A stretch of 64,000 nt of DNA from Norana najaformis. Lineage: Eukaryota > Annelida > Clitellata > Crassiclitellata > Hormogastridae. Within the stretch, counting starts at the first letter, position 1, and the number at the start of each line of letters is the position of its first letter. Of this stretch, positions 12,790-25,250 are shown piece after piece. The position numbers and the translations under genes were made by a program. The stretch covers positions 6,484,913 through 6,548,912 of the forward strand of contig OZ029925.1 in assembly GCA_964023275.1 (NCBI GenBank), given 5' to 3'. Under the pieces are notes generated by a model. That model ran no database searches. It saw nothing but the letters and a program-made list of their open reading frames with translations, and was not told the origin of the DNA.

Positions 12790-13350
12790 GAGCAGCCTTG
12801 TTTAATTCAGATTATTATGGCCAGATAACTATCGTACACGCACTAAAATATTTATCAGTCTTTCTTACTCAGTAACATCTTTGGCCCAGCACCAACAAAA
12901 CACCAAAAGCTTTCAAACAGCCTTATCTCATCCCAGATGATGTCACCAGGTAAGTATCGTGCAGATACTTTACGCCTACGATTCCTTGCTCAGCCAATGG
13001 ACCCCCATGGCATGTTAAATGTCTTATTTACTTACTTACTTATCGTACACATGAAAGTTTTTTATCAGCCTTTTCTTAATCAACGATCACATGGCCTACC
13101 AATAAAACACACCAGCACATTTTAACAGCCTTATCCAGGATGATATGGCCAAGGAACAATAGTATATGCCATGCCTTTTTGTTGGCCTGTATTAATCAGT
13201 GATTTTATTAGCCAGGTACCACTGATTAACCGCTTATTTAAACCAGACTTATGCTTCCATTTAATATTTATTCAGGAGCACCTCTTCCCACTGACACAAA
13301 CACTTGTGACAACAGTCAGTGTAATGTATGGCCAAATACCTTCATCGTAC
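12790..13350. repeat. Degenerate tandem array downstream of DNAJC7
   Basis: Loose recurrence of two linked motifs: a (t)atcagcctttcttaatcag-type segment and a gatgatatggccaggtaa-type segment, near 12810, 12915, 13060, 13125, 13190 and 13320, often followed by tatcgtacac. The period is irregular (roughly 60-140 bp). It is not a simple repeat and codes for nothing I recognise. Confidence 0.55.
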
Positions 13351-13699
13351 ACATCAATGATAAAATAAATCGATAAATGATAAAGTGGTGTTATATAAAT
13401 TAGACATTTATATACTGTCAAGACATTTATATATTGCCATTTCATGTAAACCTCAGAAGCCCATCCAATTCAACATCACCAATTCACTATTGATCCTGGA
13501 ATTCTGCCACTAAAAGAAATGCAACTTGTTTTGGGTTAATTACGAAAGTGAATAACTGTTATTAAGTGCAATTCTGTAAAACACACAGAAATTTACAATG
13601 CTTCAAAGTCTTTAGGCTAGAAAAATGCAGTACTGTTTCAAGTAATGTGTCGGTAATCTAGATACCAAGAAATAAGGATGTTTTGCATGGCTTTTAAAA

Positions 13700-13705
13700 T
13701 TTATT
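13700..13705 (-). promoter_or_regulatory. Candidate DNAJC7 polyadenylation signal
   Basis: AATAAA on the minus strand, about 220 bp beyond the DNAJC7 stop codon. Confidence 0.55.
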
Positions 13706-13926
13706 CTACATTGCTGTCATGCTTCAACCAAGTACCACTTAAACCACGCACCACTTTTGGTGCACTACTAGTCCTGACCAACTAACCACATGGGTAGGGA
13801 ACATTGCATAACATTTCTGGGAAACTGCACATCTGTAATTTTCTAAAGGCCGCACGCTGCACATGTAACCAGTGACAACGGCTGGTTACCCAGATTGTAC
13901 AACTTCGCATAACCAGTTCCCGATGG

Positions 13927-16900
13927 TTAACCAAACTGGAAAGTAAATCCTCCTCCTGGAAAACCTTGCTGAGAAAATCCACCAAAGTGCGGACCTCCAC
14001 CACCGAAAAATGTCTGGAAGATCATGTTTGGATCTGAAATGAAAGCAATACCTCAGTGTCAGCCAGCTAAATGTATGTGCAAATGTAATCTCTTCCCATT
14101 TTCCTACTAACTACAGTACACGCTTCCTGTTCTCCCTAAAAATGAACCTCTAATTTTCCTACCAGCTGCTTTCCTATTATCCTACAAAGTGCACTCTTCC
14201 CCTTTTACTTATTAAATAACTTTCCCATTTACCTTTTAGTTCCTTTCCCTTCCTATATCCTTGCAAAGTGGATTATTTTTCAGTTTTTCCTACCAAGTGC
14301 ACTCCTATTCTTCAGAATCCACAGCAATTGCACGGTGGAATGGCAACCTAATTTCATTTTCAAAACTTCACTGACAAGAGATTTCTTTGCACTGAAAACT
14401 AGTTCATCCACTATAAAAGCTTGCACAAATTGCATACATAGTTTTCAAGACTTTTCAAGTCAACCACTACACTGATTTGCATAAATAGTTATGAAGACTT
14501 CTAACAGTGTCATTCTTCTGCTAGTACAGGAAACAGATACATAAATAAAATTTCAGTAAATCTACACGTGGATATGCATACATAGCTACAAAGATGTGTT
14601 GCTCCAACCTGAACAGTCATTCTACTACTAAGTGCAAAATCTTCGGCTAGCACTAGAAAACAATTTCTAAAAAACTCAAATGAACCTGAAGCATTTCTGT
14701 AAATGCAGATGACCTGAGTAATTTACCTGTGAAGCCACCCATTCCTTCGTTTTCTTCAAGGTCTTGTCCACTGTCATACCTCGCCTTTTTCTTTGGGTCA
14801 GACAGAACTGCATATGCTTCACCGATCTCCTTGAACTTCTTCTCTTCCGCTTTCTTCACCTCTTCGGTAGCGTCAGCATGCCGATCTAATATGTAAAACA
14901 CAGGTAAGCACCCTAAAATGACTGCAGATTATCCTGCTTAATTCTATTACTTATTCATTGGGACTCACACATTTTAGTCTGGTAACAATGCTGTCACTAA
15001 ATGACAGTAGGCTGATGATAAACTAGACAAAGACATTCTTTGATTCAGCAGAAATCTTTAGGCTGAAGTTTCGTTTGAGTGATCTGATTCGATTTTAATT
15101 CTGACAGATTTCATTTAACCTGAACTCTCTGTCTCTGTCTCTCTGTCTGTCTCTGCCTTTATCTGCTCTCATTTTCTTTCTCTATCATTTTTTGTCTGTC
15201 CCTCTCTGTCTTGCCTCTTTCTCACTCTGTCTGTCTGTCTGTCTCTCTCTCAGGCAAACCACTCGTATGTGGCAAGTATAGCCATGCCTGCAAAGTGACA
15301 ACATCCAATGACTCATAATATAACAAGCCTCACCATTTTAGGTGAAGTTCACAGCAAAAAAGCATATAACATAGACTTAAAGAAATTTCCAGAGGCAAAC
15401 GCTCACCTGGATGGTGAAGCAAGGCATGCTTTCGGTAGGCTTTTTTCACGGCATCCTCGTTGGCATCTTTGCCGAGGCCAAGAATCTTGTAGTAGTCCTT
15501 CCTTTTGCTCTTCTTCAGTTCCAGCTTAGCCTCCTGAAGCAATTGCCTATTTTCTGCAAACATCAAAAACTGACCACATAATACACTTTTAATCTAATCT
15601 AATCTAAAATCTAATCTAATCTAAAAACTTCTATAGCGCCACTGTAATAATGCTCGAGGCATCAGTCGATGGTCGCTGCTAAACAAAATCACTGTCCAAG
15701 CCAAAGTTCGTGTTGAGTACGGGTCGAAAAGCCAGAGAAGAGTCCAGAAGTCACAGAGACAACCTATGGAGGAAATGAGTTCAGGAAAAGATAAGTTTTC
15801 AGTCGAGATCTGAAGGCAGAAACAGACTTTGCCGAGTGAACATTTGCTGGAAGAGAGTTCCAGAGTCTAGGGCCAGAAACACAGAAGGCACGCCTGCCAA
15901 GAGCTGTTCTCGTCCATGGAATAGTCAGATTTAGACAGCTGGTAATCACGGTAGACATAAGTGGTAGGGAAGAAACATAATACTGTATCGTAGCTGGCAC
16001 ATCCAATAAAAGGTAGTCTGGCCATGCGCTTTCACCTCGGATAGCCTTGGACTTGAACCTCCATTTGGCCTCCTCTGTGCACTCTTCGATATGCCACTGT
16101 GTGCTGTTAACAGCCTGCTTCCTGCTCTGAGATCTCTAGGTTTGGACTAGACTTCTAGCAGATTTTAAATGTGGATCTTATGAACTGTTTATGTCGCTGC
16201 TATACATAATTTCCAAACATCAGTTGCTGGTACTACGCACTTAACCATGATGGTTCTGCCCAATGTCCTAATACTGTGGGCACTCAGCAGAGGCACATGC
16301 TCACTCTCCAAATTACTAGGTGAGTGAGCAACAAACTAAGCACTGTCTGATACAGATTGTGGTTCATTTCGAATCACACAATGATCTAAAATAAAACCAT
16401 GCACTAGTCGTTTATTTAAGCACTTGTTACTATGACAACCTCCCTTCTTCAGTTTTCCCCTGGAGATTAAATAATTCACTGTGTGGCTAAAATCAGACAA
16501 TTTTTTGTGGTCTGCCTTTCTTTAACCAACTTTAACACCTACCAAAACTATCGTAACTGTTCATACCTCGGGTCTTGTCCAACTTGCAGACTTTCTCATA
16601 GTCTCTTACAGCTTCCTCATACTGTTCTAGTTCCATGTAGCTGGAAAAAGGAACAGCAAGTTAGAAAGCTCAAGAAAAAAATACCTACAAATATTTACAA
16701 TGCAGCCAGAAATCATCAAGATCAAACCAAAGTCACTTTCACGAATAACATGATATCTTGCAATAAACCGGAAATGGAACTCCAATAAAAAAGCAGCCAT
16801 TGCTACCCATACTGAATACAATGTTTTAAGAAGGTTGAGTAGCAATGAGGTCAGCAAATTCTAAAGCTGAATTAAATATGCAATCTACACTCCGTCGAGA

Positions 16901-19900
16901 TCTGTGTTAAAATGCTGTGCAGGAATAAATAAGGATGTTTTAGGTGTACACATGAAATGTGACACAGAATTTATAAATTTTTGTAAGCCGAGGTCCAACG
17001 CCAAGGCAGCTCTTGTGAATTTACAGCACAGTTCAAAAGATTGTCTAAACTTGTAAAGACTGTATATTAGGAATTTAAAAATAAGGCTAGACACAAACGT
17101 ATGACAGAAGTACCGCTGGGCACAAATAACAAAGAAATTAATCACCATTTTGCCCTCCGTAGATATGCCTTGATGTAGTTTTCATCAAGCGATATTGCCT
17201 TGGTACAGTCCTCTACAGCATTTTCTTTTTGACCCATCTGTAGCACAGAAGAAAACAAGCTGTGACCGGATACAAAACTACATATCCTTCACAAGTCAAC
17301 AGCAAATCTTAATTACGGAATGGCTTTTTTAAACCAAAATCCGCACAGAAGAGTTCCTTCTTAGTGCCGTAACTATGCACTTTCAAAACCCAACACAGGT
17401 CAGGATCTACAACAGAATGGAGCCACAGTAGTTCCACAGTCTAACGATATCTTATGGCATCAAAGGAGGTTGACGATGCACTACTCCTCTACCAGGCTTG
17501 GGACTGGCACTATCCAACTAAAGGCAGTGGTGGAGTTGGAGCCACAGACAGCCCCCGATAACCGATTTAAGAAATCCTGTCAAGAGGCCTACGAGTCAAG
17601 TTATGCTACTACTCCCTACATCAACTTAAAAAGAGAGGCAGTAAAAGGTTCCCTATAAATTATTATCATAACACATTATATATAAATAAAATATATAAAC
17701 TAATTATAACAAAACAATATATATTTTTATTATTTAAATATAGTTTCTGTACATTATTTGTCACAATACTGTCGCGAGCTAGTCGCAAAGTCAGAGTTCA
17801 GAAATAAGTCAATACAACAACTTTTCATGCGTTTCTTCTGCTCGTTGTGCAATCTCAAACCGCCATAACTGGAGTCTCCCTCTAGACTGTCAATCTGCCC
17901 CGTATATGAAATTTAGTAAGTAAGTGGGACCTGCCCACCCCTTGGTCCTGACAATACATTAAACCAGTCTGAGTTCTTTTAAATGCTTCCGATGGTCTGT
18001 ACACACGTTCTCCATCTCCACTGGCGAACAAAACAAACCTGCAATCTGCGTTTGATGCTTACAGTTTCACACAGCTGATGAATTTGTAGCAGCACATACC
18101 TTGTTGCAGACTGTTGCCCTGTTGAAGTAGAGCTTGGAGTTGGTAAAGACGTTGTTTGGATCGATCTGCAGGGCCTCAGTGTAGAGGTTGTAGGCCTGCT
18201 GTGCACTGCCCGCTTTGAAAGCCGCATTGCCTTCCTCTTTCTTCTGCATCAGTTGTTTGGCTCTCTGGTGTGGAAATCAAATCCAGCAGCTCATAATGTA
18301 AGGTAACGTAATTGCTCCTTTATCCTAAACTTGATAAACGTGCATTCCAAAACGTGTTTTGGGATATCGAGAATCCTTTGGCTAACAGAGAAATCCATCA
18401 CCCTGTCCCTAAGGATCTGGATTTATTTATCAGGTCATTAGATTTTTTATTTGTTGCATTCTATTAATTTGTAATAATTTATAGCATCCAATAATTTATT
18501 TATAATACATTAGGGGTATATAGCTCCAATATCTAATGACAAAGTTTGTTTTGTTTCATGAAAGAAGTCGCCACTTCTGAGAGGTGTCTTGATATGTACA
18601 TACATTAATACATTCATATACACAAACATATGCACAAACATGATAGCCATCTAGGGTACCTTCAAACACACACATTCCATGTTACGAGTGCTCAACCAAG
18701 TGGTCACCATACGTAAGCTTAAACAAAAGTCAATTAACCCACTCGATAGATATCTCGGGCTTTTACGTGATCAGGAGCGAGACGGAGAACTTGCTGGAAA
18801 TGCTGGAAGGCCTTCTCGATGCTGTCCTGGTAGTAGAGACAGAGGCCGCGGACATAGATGGCGTCAGCGCAGAGGCCATCTTGTCGAAGGACATCACTAA
18901 CATAAGAAGCATTCAGAAAACTTAAAGAGCAATCGAAACCAAAAGAAATGAAACAGAAGGCCAACATTCATAAAGTGAATCCAACCCTTTCGGCTAGACA
19001 CAGATGCTGCTATTGTTCAAACACACAATAGTCATATCTAGAAAAAACTGCACAAGCTCACACTGCAGAGATCTACAACGTAATGTAATCCAACTTCGTG
19101 CAGCATCTTTATGCCTACAATTCCTCGCACAAACTACACATCAATTTGTAAACAGTTTCCTCCACCTGGCGATGTTCTGTGCTTCATCGTAGCGTTTCAG
19201 AAGCGCTAGACTTTCAGCCTTTAGAATTCGAAACTTTAAACATTCGGGCGACAGCTCTGTGCTCTTGTCCATGCAGAATACAACCTGAAAACCAACAAGC
19301 ATTCAGTCATCATTCAATAAATAAATATCTGCTGTACATTCAATAATCATTCAATAAATTAATATTTACTGCAATGTATGCACGAAACAAGACATGCTTT
19401 ATATCAAGACACAGCACTCTAGGGAGGTACTTAAAAGTACCTCCCTGAAGTGCTATGCACATGGCTATCTAAAGGATCTAAACAAGCGCACATTAAGCAG
19501 TTTGAAAATGTATGCTGAAGTAGTTTTGGAAATGAATGCTGAACAAAGTCAAATGCAACAGCATGAACATACTTATTATTATTAATTAGTTACTCCTGTC
19601 GCTCCGGTGTCTAATGCACAAGACATCAACCGATGGCACTGCAACGCCAGGCTACATTCAGGTCAATATCCCGAAGGTCAGTCCACTAAGACAGTGGAGG
19701 ACTGTTCCAAAAGGATGGTCTAATGTAGGAAAAAGCACAAAGTCCCTTAAAAATTAAAAGAATGAAATCTGAGAATTCCACTGCCCAACAGTTCAGCTTA
19801 AGATCAGTGACAGAGAAGTGGATTAAACAATGCACGTTGCATTACAATTAAGTGAGAAATATTTTATGGAAAAGGTGCTGTATAAATGCCCAGATACATA

Positions 19901-22900
19901 AATACTAAAGAGCTTCATGCTGTGGATGACACTGGTAAGCACAACGAAGTTAAGCAACATAGCTGAACATGTTTATTACTCTGATGGGTGACTGTCCAAG
20001 GAATGCCAGGCCATCTTGACCAACTCAACCTCCCATCCCTTTGAGCATAGCAAACAAGAACCAACACAAGAAGAAAGGTTAAAATGTGTCCTATTGTTTG
20101 CACTTCATCTCCGAGATCCTTCAACTGCAGGACCACGCTACAAAGGAGTCTCTACAGACATATGTAAACAAGTACATTACGTTAACCTTTTCTGGCCTCG
20201 ACCACTCTATGGTGCTATATAAATCGTCTTATTGTTATTAATCGTTACATACCGTTCTGTAGTCTGACTTATTGAAGCAAGACTCGGCCTTGAGAACATA
20301 TTGTTGTACTGCCCTTGCTTGCTGGCTCTGAAATTCAATTACAAAAACAATCACTGTAGATAAAGAAAAGAACAAAACAAAGATGGAAGAAAATTTTCCA
20401 AGATTCTGAACACAACTAACACAAGTCCTTAATATGAGTCAAGTCACACAATAAGAGTAAACAAGTAAAACAGAAAACTCACCTGCCTGTCCCCATAGGC
20501 TGTTTAATATTTTGGATGGGTGTTAAATCAACCCCCCCATAGCAAAGGGCGGCTAACCTGACCTTTAAGATTTTGACTGGACTTCTCCAAAGCATTATCT
20601 TTAGATAGGCGAGTCTAGTGAATATTAAGGTTACATTCTCTTCAACACGACAATCAAGCACAATCAAGCCTAGCGCAATGCTACCAAGGTCTTCAGATTA
20701 GGCAAAGACGATTAGATTTATCAAAAATTTCTGCATTCTTCACACAGCATCACAGCTTCACTTACGTCAACAGTTACAGGATAGCATTACAACTTCTACA
20801 AGGGAAGAGCAATCCATAGCAGCATCATTACCACAAGCACAGCCAGTGCTAAATCCACATAATGAAGACAAAGAAGAGCTGTCTCACTCACTGACCCCAT
20901 GGGTGGAAAGCAGCAGCGACCTCATTTTCTTAGCCTTGGCACCCAATTGCAAATGGCCAGTCATCTCCCTCAATGCCTGATCTTCCCATCAGCAGTGTAT
21001 AGCTAATATCCTCGTTTCATAGCCGTTTGCTGGTAGGCACTTGTGGAACAGGAATGTTCAAACACCTGTCTATCCTGGCATGGATTCAAACCCTCAACCT
21101 CTGGATTAACAGACCAACATGCTAAATACTAGACTTGCTCATGACAAAACCTGAACCAAATTCCTAGCTGCACCATATTTCTCACCTGACTAAAGTATTT
21201 TACAAACCTCCGTTTTAGCTACGCTGTTTCCCGGTTCTAGCCCGAGGACTTTATCGTACAGTAAAATAGCTGTTGCAACTTCACCCAAAGCGAGCTGGCA
21301 TTTGGCCTCTCTTTGATATCCCTATAAAGAAAGTGAAACATATTTACTGACAAAAAGTACAACTCACAAACAAACATTTCACAATTACTATCATTTGTTG
21401 CTAAATGTGACTTTTTCAGCCATATTCCATACCCTAGCTTACTTATCACAATGCTCTGATGAATGAAGAATCAGAATAAGCACAGGAAAGTAAGACAAAA
21501 AATATTTACAAACCAGATAATTTTGTTTTCAGTTAGCATAGCAGTTTGCGATAGTACAGTCACCTCATATCATAATAAGCAAAAGGCTTGAATAATTAAA
21601 TTTGTTTCAATTACTGGGCAAATTGTTTACACACATTGTGCCTCTGTCACCAAGCAGTCTAATTTGGTACCAGCATAAGCTGGGAAGTAAACGGCAAGTC
21701 CTGTGATTCACTGGCCCCGTGTCTAGGACCTTGGGATTCGTCCACTGCCAGCTCAAGGGTCAAGAAAAAGAGATGAGCACCTCCTGCCTCACTTGTGGGA
21801 TATGGGAAACTTTACTTTACTTACTAGTTACACCTAAAATTACGTTATTAGTTCCTATGTGTCCCAAACACATTGTAATGTCATATATGACTCATTTGCA
21901 ACAAAGCAGAGTTGACCAAACTTGAAAATTAAAATGAATAATGTTAATCAAAACAAGAACACAAATCCCAAAGTTACAGAAATATTCATATTGCACCACT
22001 CCTATGAACATCGAACATATGAAAAGTTACCTTAACGAACGTTGGATCAATCTGAGTAGATTTTCTCGCATCATCCAGCGCCTTGTCATACCGTGACAGC
22101 ATCATGTAAGTGGCAGCTCGATTGCCATAATAAGCAGGACACGTGGGACACAGCTCTACAAGCAGCCACACATCCCATTCCGTGAACGTCTAACAGACTA
22201 TAAGCACGACACACTGCGCTGTATCAAGGATGTTTTATCCAACTTAAATCTGCACAACCACTTAATACTCTTCTTGTTGTTAGGGAGTCCAGCATACATG
22301 GCAGAAAGCATTTCAATGTGAAGGTATACATGTATTATGTATTGAGTCATTAATATTGAGCCAAATAAAGTTCATCAGGTACTACCTAGGATATTTGGAG
22401 CTCCTTCCTCTTAGCCTTAGGATGCAAGAGCAATTTCTTATTTGCTTTTTTATGATCTCTAAAAATGACCTTTAAAATTCCTGCACTAGAATTGTGAAGG
22501 GCTCTCAGAAGCCTTCCGTAGTAACTCCAGTTACAATATATTCAATATACTACACGATTTTCCACATGATGTACAAGACAGAGACAGGGTCACAGACAGA
22601 CAGACAAAGACAGAAAGAAAGAAACAAGATGGCAACAAGAAGCCATTCAATTTAAATTAAATTTTAACATTTTTATGTAAGATAACTCAAAAGAGTTGCA
22701 TACTTACCAATGGCTTCTGAATACAGCCTCAGGGCACCATCATAATCTTTTTTCTTGTAAAGTTCATTGCCTTCAGTCTTCTTTTCTTCTGCTAATCTGA
22801 AACATAAAATAATTGCTTAAAAAATTATGAGAACTACCTTGAAATTATGACAACAAATGCCAGGAAATTAAAAAAGCAACTGCTCATTAATCACGTGAAA

Positions 22901-24112
22901 AAAGTTCATTCAAATCACTCGTAAATAATCAAAAAAGCACACGTTGACCTCAGTATCATACAACTCAGTAAAGAATTTTTAGCCAAAGCAGATGACAAGG
23001 AGGAAATTCAAACACTGGAAAGAATTAAGTTCAAGATTCTCCTCATGGGACGAGCCTCAGTGGTTGGCTCTGCCCCGGAAAACATCAGAGCTGTGTTCCG
23101 GCATTGAGTCAACTTGGATGGCAACTGTTGTGGTCTGCTGCCCGTAGAGACACGAGGATGCCGTGCTTCCACACATCAACTCGAGCCCATCACGCCTTCT
23201 CATGTGTTGGCCCTTCCTCTTGGACCAGTCTTCCACAACATATACGTACTGTGTTGCATCTGACTCTATTCAGCAAACATTTTCATACTGTCTTAAACTG
23301 TCTTAGGTCTGTGAGATAGACATGTTTGCAGCGCTTTTGTAAGGTACCTAAAAAGGCACCATATTAAGTAAAATGATAAACATATAATTCCACATGCATA
23401 CATGTCTTCAAATTTGGGGTCCTCTTAGCCATGTAGGCCTACTGAGCTAAGGGTTTTCACAGAAATCAGTCTGAGCTCCACAACTGTTGGCCCATAATTG
23501 TTATGCTACTGCCTTTAATTCTTTCTTACACCTGAGACAGCAAGGGACGAATTCTTTAGTTCCAGTATCCATGATGCAAGGCAAACTTAGTAACATATCA
23601 GGTCAAGTCAGGTCTGTCCCTCAGACAGCATCATACGGGTTATGAAAACTTGGAACGGCAAGTCTCGGAACATATCATAACCACATCAAGAACTTTCTTT
23701 CGCTCTTTCATTGCTTTCGATTTAAATACTTCATGACGCAAACAATGGAAAATCTACAACACCCTGCAAAACACGTGTTTAGAACCCAAGTGAAAAAACA
23801 AGTTCCCTTTGTGATACTTAAAAACATACTAGAGAACAAAGAAAAGACCAAATTAAAGGCGCCAGTATTTAATGAAACATGTATGAAACGTTTTGGTATC
23901 AACGTAATATTCCGCATCATGGAGTATTGACAATAAGCAACATACACCCGTCATTTCACTCTTCTAACTTACTGCTCTGGCGGCAGAGCTTCCGTGTCCA
24001 TTTTATCAGCTTGGGCATCTTCTGGATTTTTTAAAGTGGGACTGTCAGCCGGCGTTTTGTCTCTATCTTCTTCAACGTCCATCTTATCAATTTTCTCCTC
24101 AACTCCAGCCAT
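13927..24112 (-). CDS. DNAJC7: DNAJC7 (TPR2) co-chaperone, 13 coding exons, 519 aa
   Basis: TPR/J-domain co-chaperone that binds HSP70 and HSP90 and moves clients between them in the cytosol. Exons (minus): 24112-23973, 22796-22708, 22155-22031, 21321-21208, 20327-20253, 19284-19166, 18896-18743, 18264-18100, 17237-17146, 16640-16567, 15553-15407, 14885-14727, 14033-13927; 1560 nt, all phases agree. Residues 1-45 are an acidic Pro/Asp-rich leader ([19 protein letters not shown]). Residues about 48-385 hold the TPR repeats ([97 protein letters not shown]). The J-domain starts at [11 protein letters not shown] (about 399). Its HPD triad (430-432), which stimulates HSP70 ATPase, is formed across the exon 11/12 junction. 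The C-terminus is Gly/Phe-rich ([12 protein letters not shown]...FQFG). Human DNAJC7 has 494 aa; the extra length is mainly N-terminal. Confidence 0.96.
15120..15255. repeat. TCTG/TC pyrimidine tract
   Basis: Low-complexity (TCTG)n and (TC)n tract inside DNAJC7 intron 11. Confidence 0.85.
15591..15945 (-). mobile_element. 5'-truncated non-LTR retrotransposon, copy 2, in DNAJC7 intron 10-11 region
   Basis: Starts on the plus strand with (aatct)n, the reverse complement of a (TTAGA)n tail, then mirrors copy 1 at 3316 with few differences. The minus frame (15764-16006) retains [18 protein letters not shown] and [15 protein letters not shown]. It inserted just upstream (transcript sense) of the J-domain exon 15553-15407, on the same strand as the gene. 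Confidence 0.85.
17485..17600 (+). repeat. Dispersed repeat, GGCTTGGGACTGGCAC family, copy 1
   Basis: Contains ccaggcttgggactggcac followed by a ggcagtggtggagttgg segment. A second copy with the same order of motifs is at 25175-25240. Class unknown. It sits in DNAJC7 intron 8. Confidence 0.6.
19925..20245 (+). mobile_element. 5S rRNA-derived SINE in DNAJC7 intron 5
   Basis: The head carries gaagttaagcaacatagc, then gttattactctgatgggtgac-like sequence and aaggaatgccagg. These follow in order the GAAGTTAAGCAACG, TTAGTACTTGGATGGGTGAC and GGGAATACCGGG blocks of 5S rRNA, including the internal control region used by TFIIIA and Pol III. The 5' third of 5S is too diverged to place exactly. A non-5S body of about 200 bp follows and ends in tatggtgctatataaatcg and (ATT)n, a 3' end shared with other retroelement ends in the window. 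This matches the SINE3 type of organisation. It is not a functional 5S gene. Confidence 0.8.
21600..21840 (+). mobile_element. tRNA-derived SINE-A, 5'-truncated copy
   Basis: Carries gtgcctctgtcaccaagcag, aatttggtaccagcataag, ggcaagtcctgtgattcac, gaccttgggattcgtcc and ctcacttgtgggatatggg. All are shared in order with the longer copy at 27352-27640, but the tRNA head is missing. It lies in DNAJC7 intron 3. Confidence 0.85.
23090..23400 (+). mobile_element. Non-LTR retrotransposon 3' fragment in DNAJC7 intron 1
   Basis: A plus frame at 23104-23316 reads [19 protein letters not shown] and ends in [10 protein letters not shown]. This is the PxxWNSLP and F+...L tail typical of LINE reverse-transcriptase C-termini. 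It is followed by ggtacctaaaaaggcaccat and a TTAAG segment, linking that dispersed 3' end to a coding LINE. Opposite strand to DNAJC7. Confidence 0.7.
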
Positions 24113-24280
24113 GTTGGTCTCAAACGAAGAATATATTTCAAGGCTGTAAGCTTACGATACAACGAATCAATCGCTAGACGGCAAAAAAAAGCTCTTTACA
24201 AACGGAAGTAGTGACGGGACTATTCCACTACTGCTCCGAGCAATCTGGGGGTATACTTGGAGCATATTCCTTCTAGACGA
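24113..24280. promoter_or_regulatory. DNAJC7 upstream region
   Basis: The DNAJC7 start codon is at 24112, so its promoter should lie here. No TATA box is obvious. The stretch tacaaacggaagtagtgacg at 24197-24216 holds an ACGGAAGT ETS-like site, which is common in housekeeping promoters. Inference only. Confidence 0.3.
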
Positions 24281-24670
24281 TTTCGTTGGGCGCTGTAGAA
24301 ATCTCGAGATTACGAATGTCGCAGGTCGCGTGGCACACTGTTCCAAAGTGAAGGGCTAACTACGGGGAAGTTACAATTGGCCAGAGCTATCTCTAAAACT
24401 CCCAAATAAGAACATATATCACAAATCCTAAATTCTTGCACCGACTGCAAATAAAAGCAAAAATTTCTCAAGACTGGGCTAATAGTATACAATACAATGG
24501 CCTGGTTAGCTACATGCGTGCGTCAAGGCCCTCTGCGCGTTTGGATGCCGCTTTTCGTTCGGGCGGTAGTTTATTTCAAAGATTTGAATCTCGTAATCGC
24601 AAACTCCAAATTTCTACAGCGCTGCTTAAAAGCTAAGCGCAGGGCACCAGCTTATTCACGAGCGCTACGT
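24281..24670. mobile_element. Inverted pair of family R2 ends around a LINE fragment
   Basis: ggcgctgtagaaatctcgag on the plus strand at about 24287 faces its reverse counterpart (aaatttctacagcgctgc, with agcttattcacgagcgct) at 24607-24660. Between them a minus frame ends SPSLWNSVPRDLRHS, a LINE reverse-transcriptase tail motif. This looks like two or more retroelement fragments nested together in the DNAJC7-CCDC9 spacer. Confidence 0.6.
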
Positions 24671-24839
24671 CAAGTAAGTCAGTGGGGTTGTCCAAAGATG
24701 CCATGTGAAGAACCAAGTCCGTTTGCCAGAACACCAGAGAGGGAAACGGGAAAAGAGCTGTTAGGATGGATTGTGATTAAGCTGAGAGAAATGGAAAGGC
24801 AGCGGATTTGATGGGTCAGTGCGGGATTTCAGAATCTCA

Positions 24840-24985
24840 GACTAACACGGTTCTTACACAAGGACCTTAAATGGCATGTCGACCATTCAAAAGGGCAGCG
24901 GTGGTGAAGGGACTCAACTGATTAGTTCATTAAACAATAAGCAGAGTTTAGGTCATACGGTCGCTATATAAAGTGTACATTTTTA
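24840..24985 (+). repeat. Dispersed repeat family R4, copy 3
   Basis: aaggaccttaaatggcatg, a gcagcggtggtgaaggg core and a tacggtcgctatataaagt end, matching the copies near 1912, 4435 and 48065. Confidence 0.75.
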
Positions 24986-25164
24986 TTTACATTTAATGCA
25001 ACTAAAAGTTAATTACTTAATTAATTGATTACCGATTATCATTTTGTCAACTACACACCGTCTGTAACGGTATGTTGCGCCCACTGAACTTCGGGTTACA
25101 CACAGTGTGTAGTTGCTGTTTAATTACACTGCGTCATAACGAAGATCATTAGCGTCGCCCTCCT

Positions 25165-25250
25165 CCTTCTTCCCGGCTTGGGACTGGCACCGCTCGAGTA
25201 CGGCAGTGGCGAAGTTGGTTAAATACGGGCTGGAGACGAGCCCTAAATAG
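25165..25250 (+). repeat. Dispersed repeat, GGCTTGGGACTGGCAC family, copy 2
   Basis: cccggcttgggactggcacc and ggcagtggcgaagttgg in the same order as at 17485. Confidence 0.6.

Noticed and set aside
19925-20050. Functional 5S rRNA gene
   Set aside because: Only the 3' two thirds resemble 5S, with many changes, and it runs into a SINE body; annotated as a SINE head instead.
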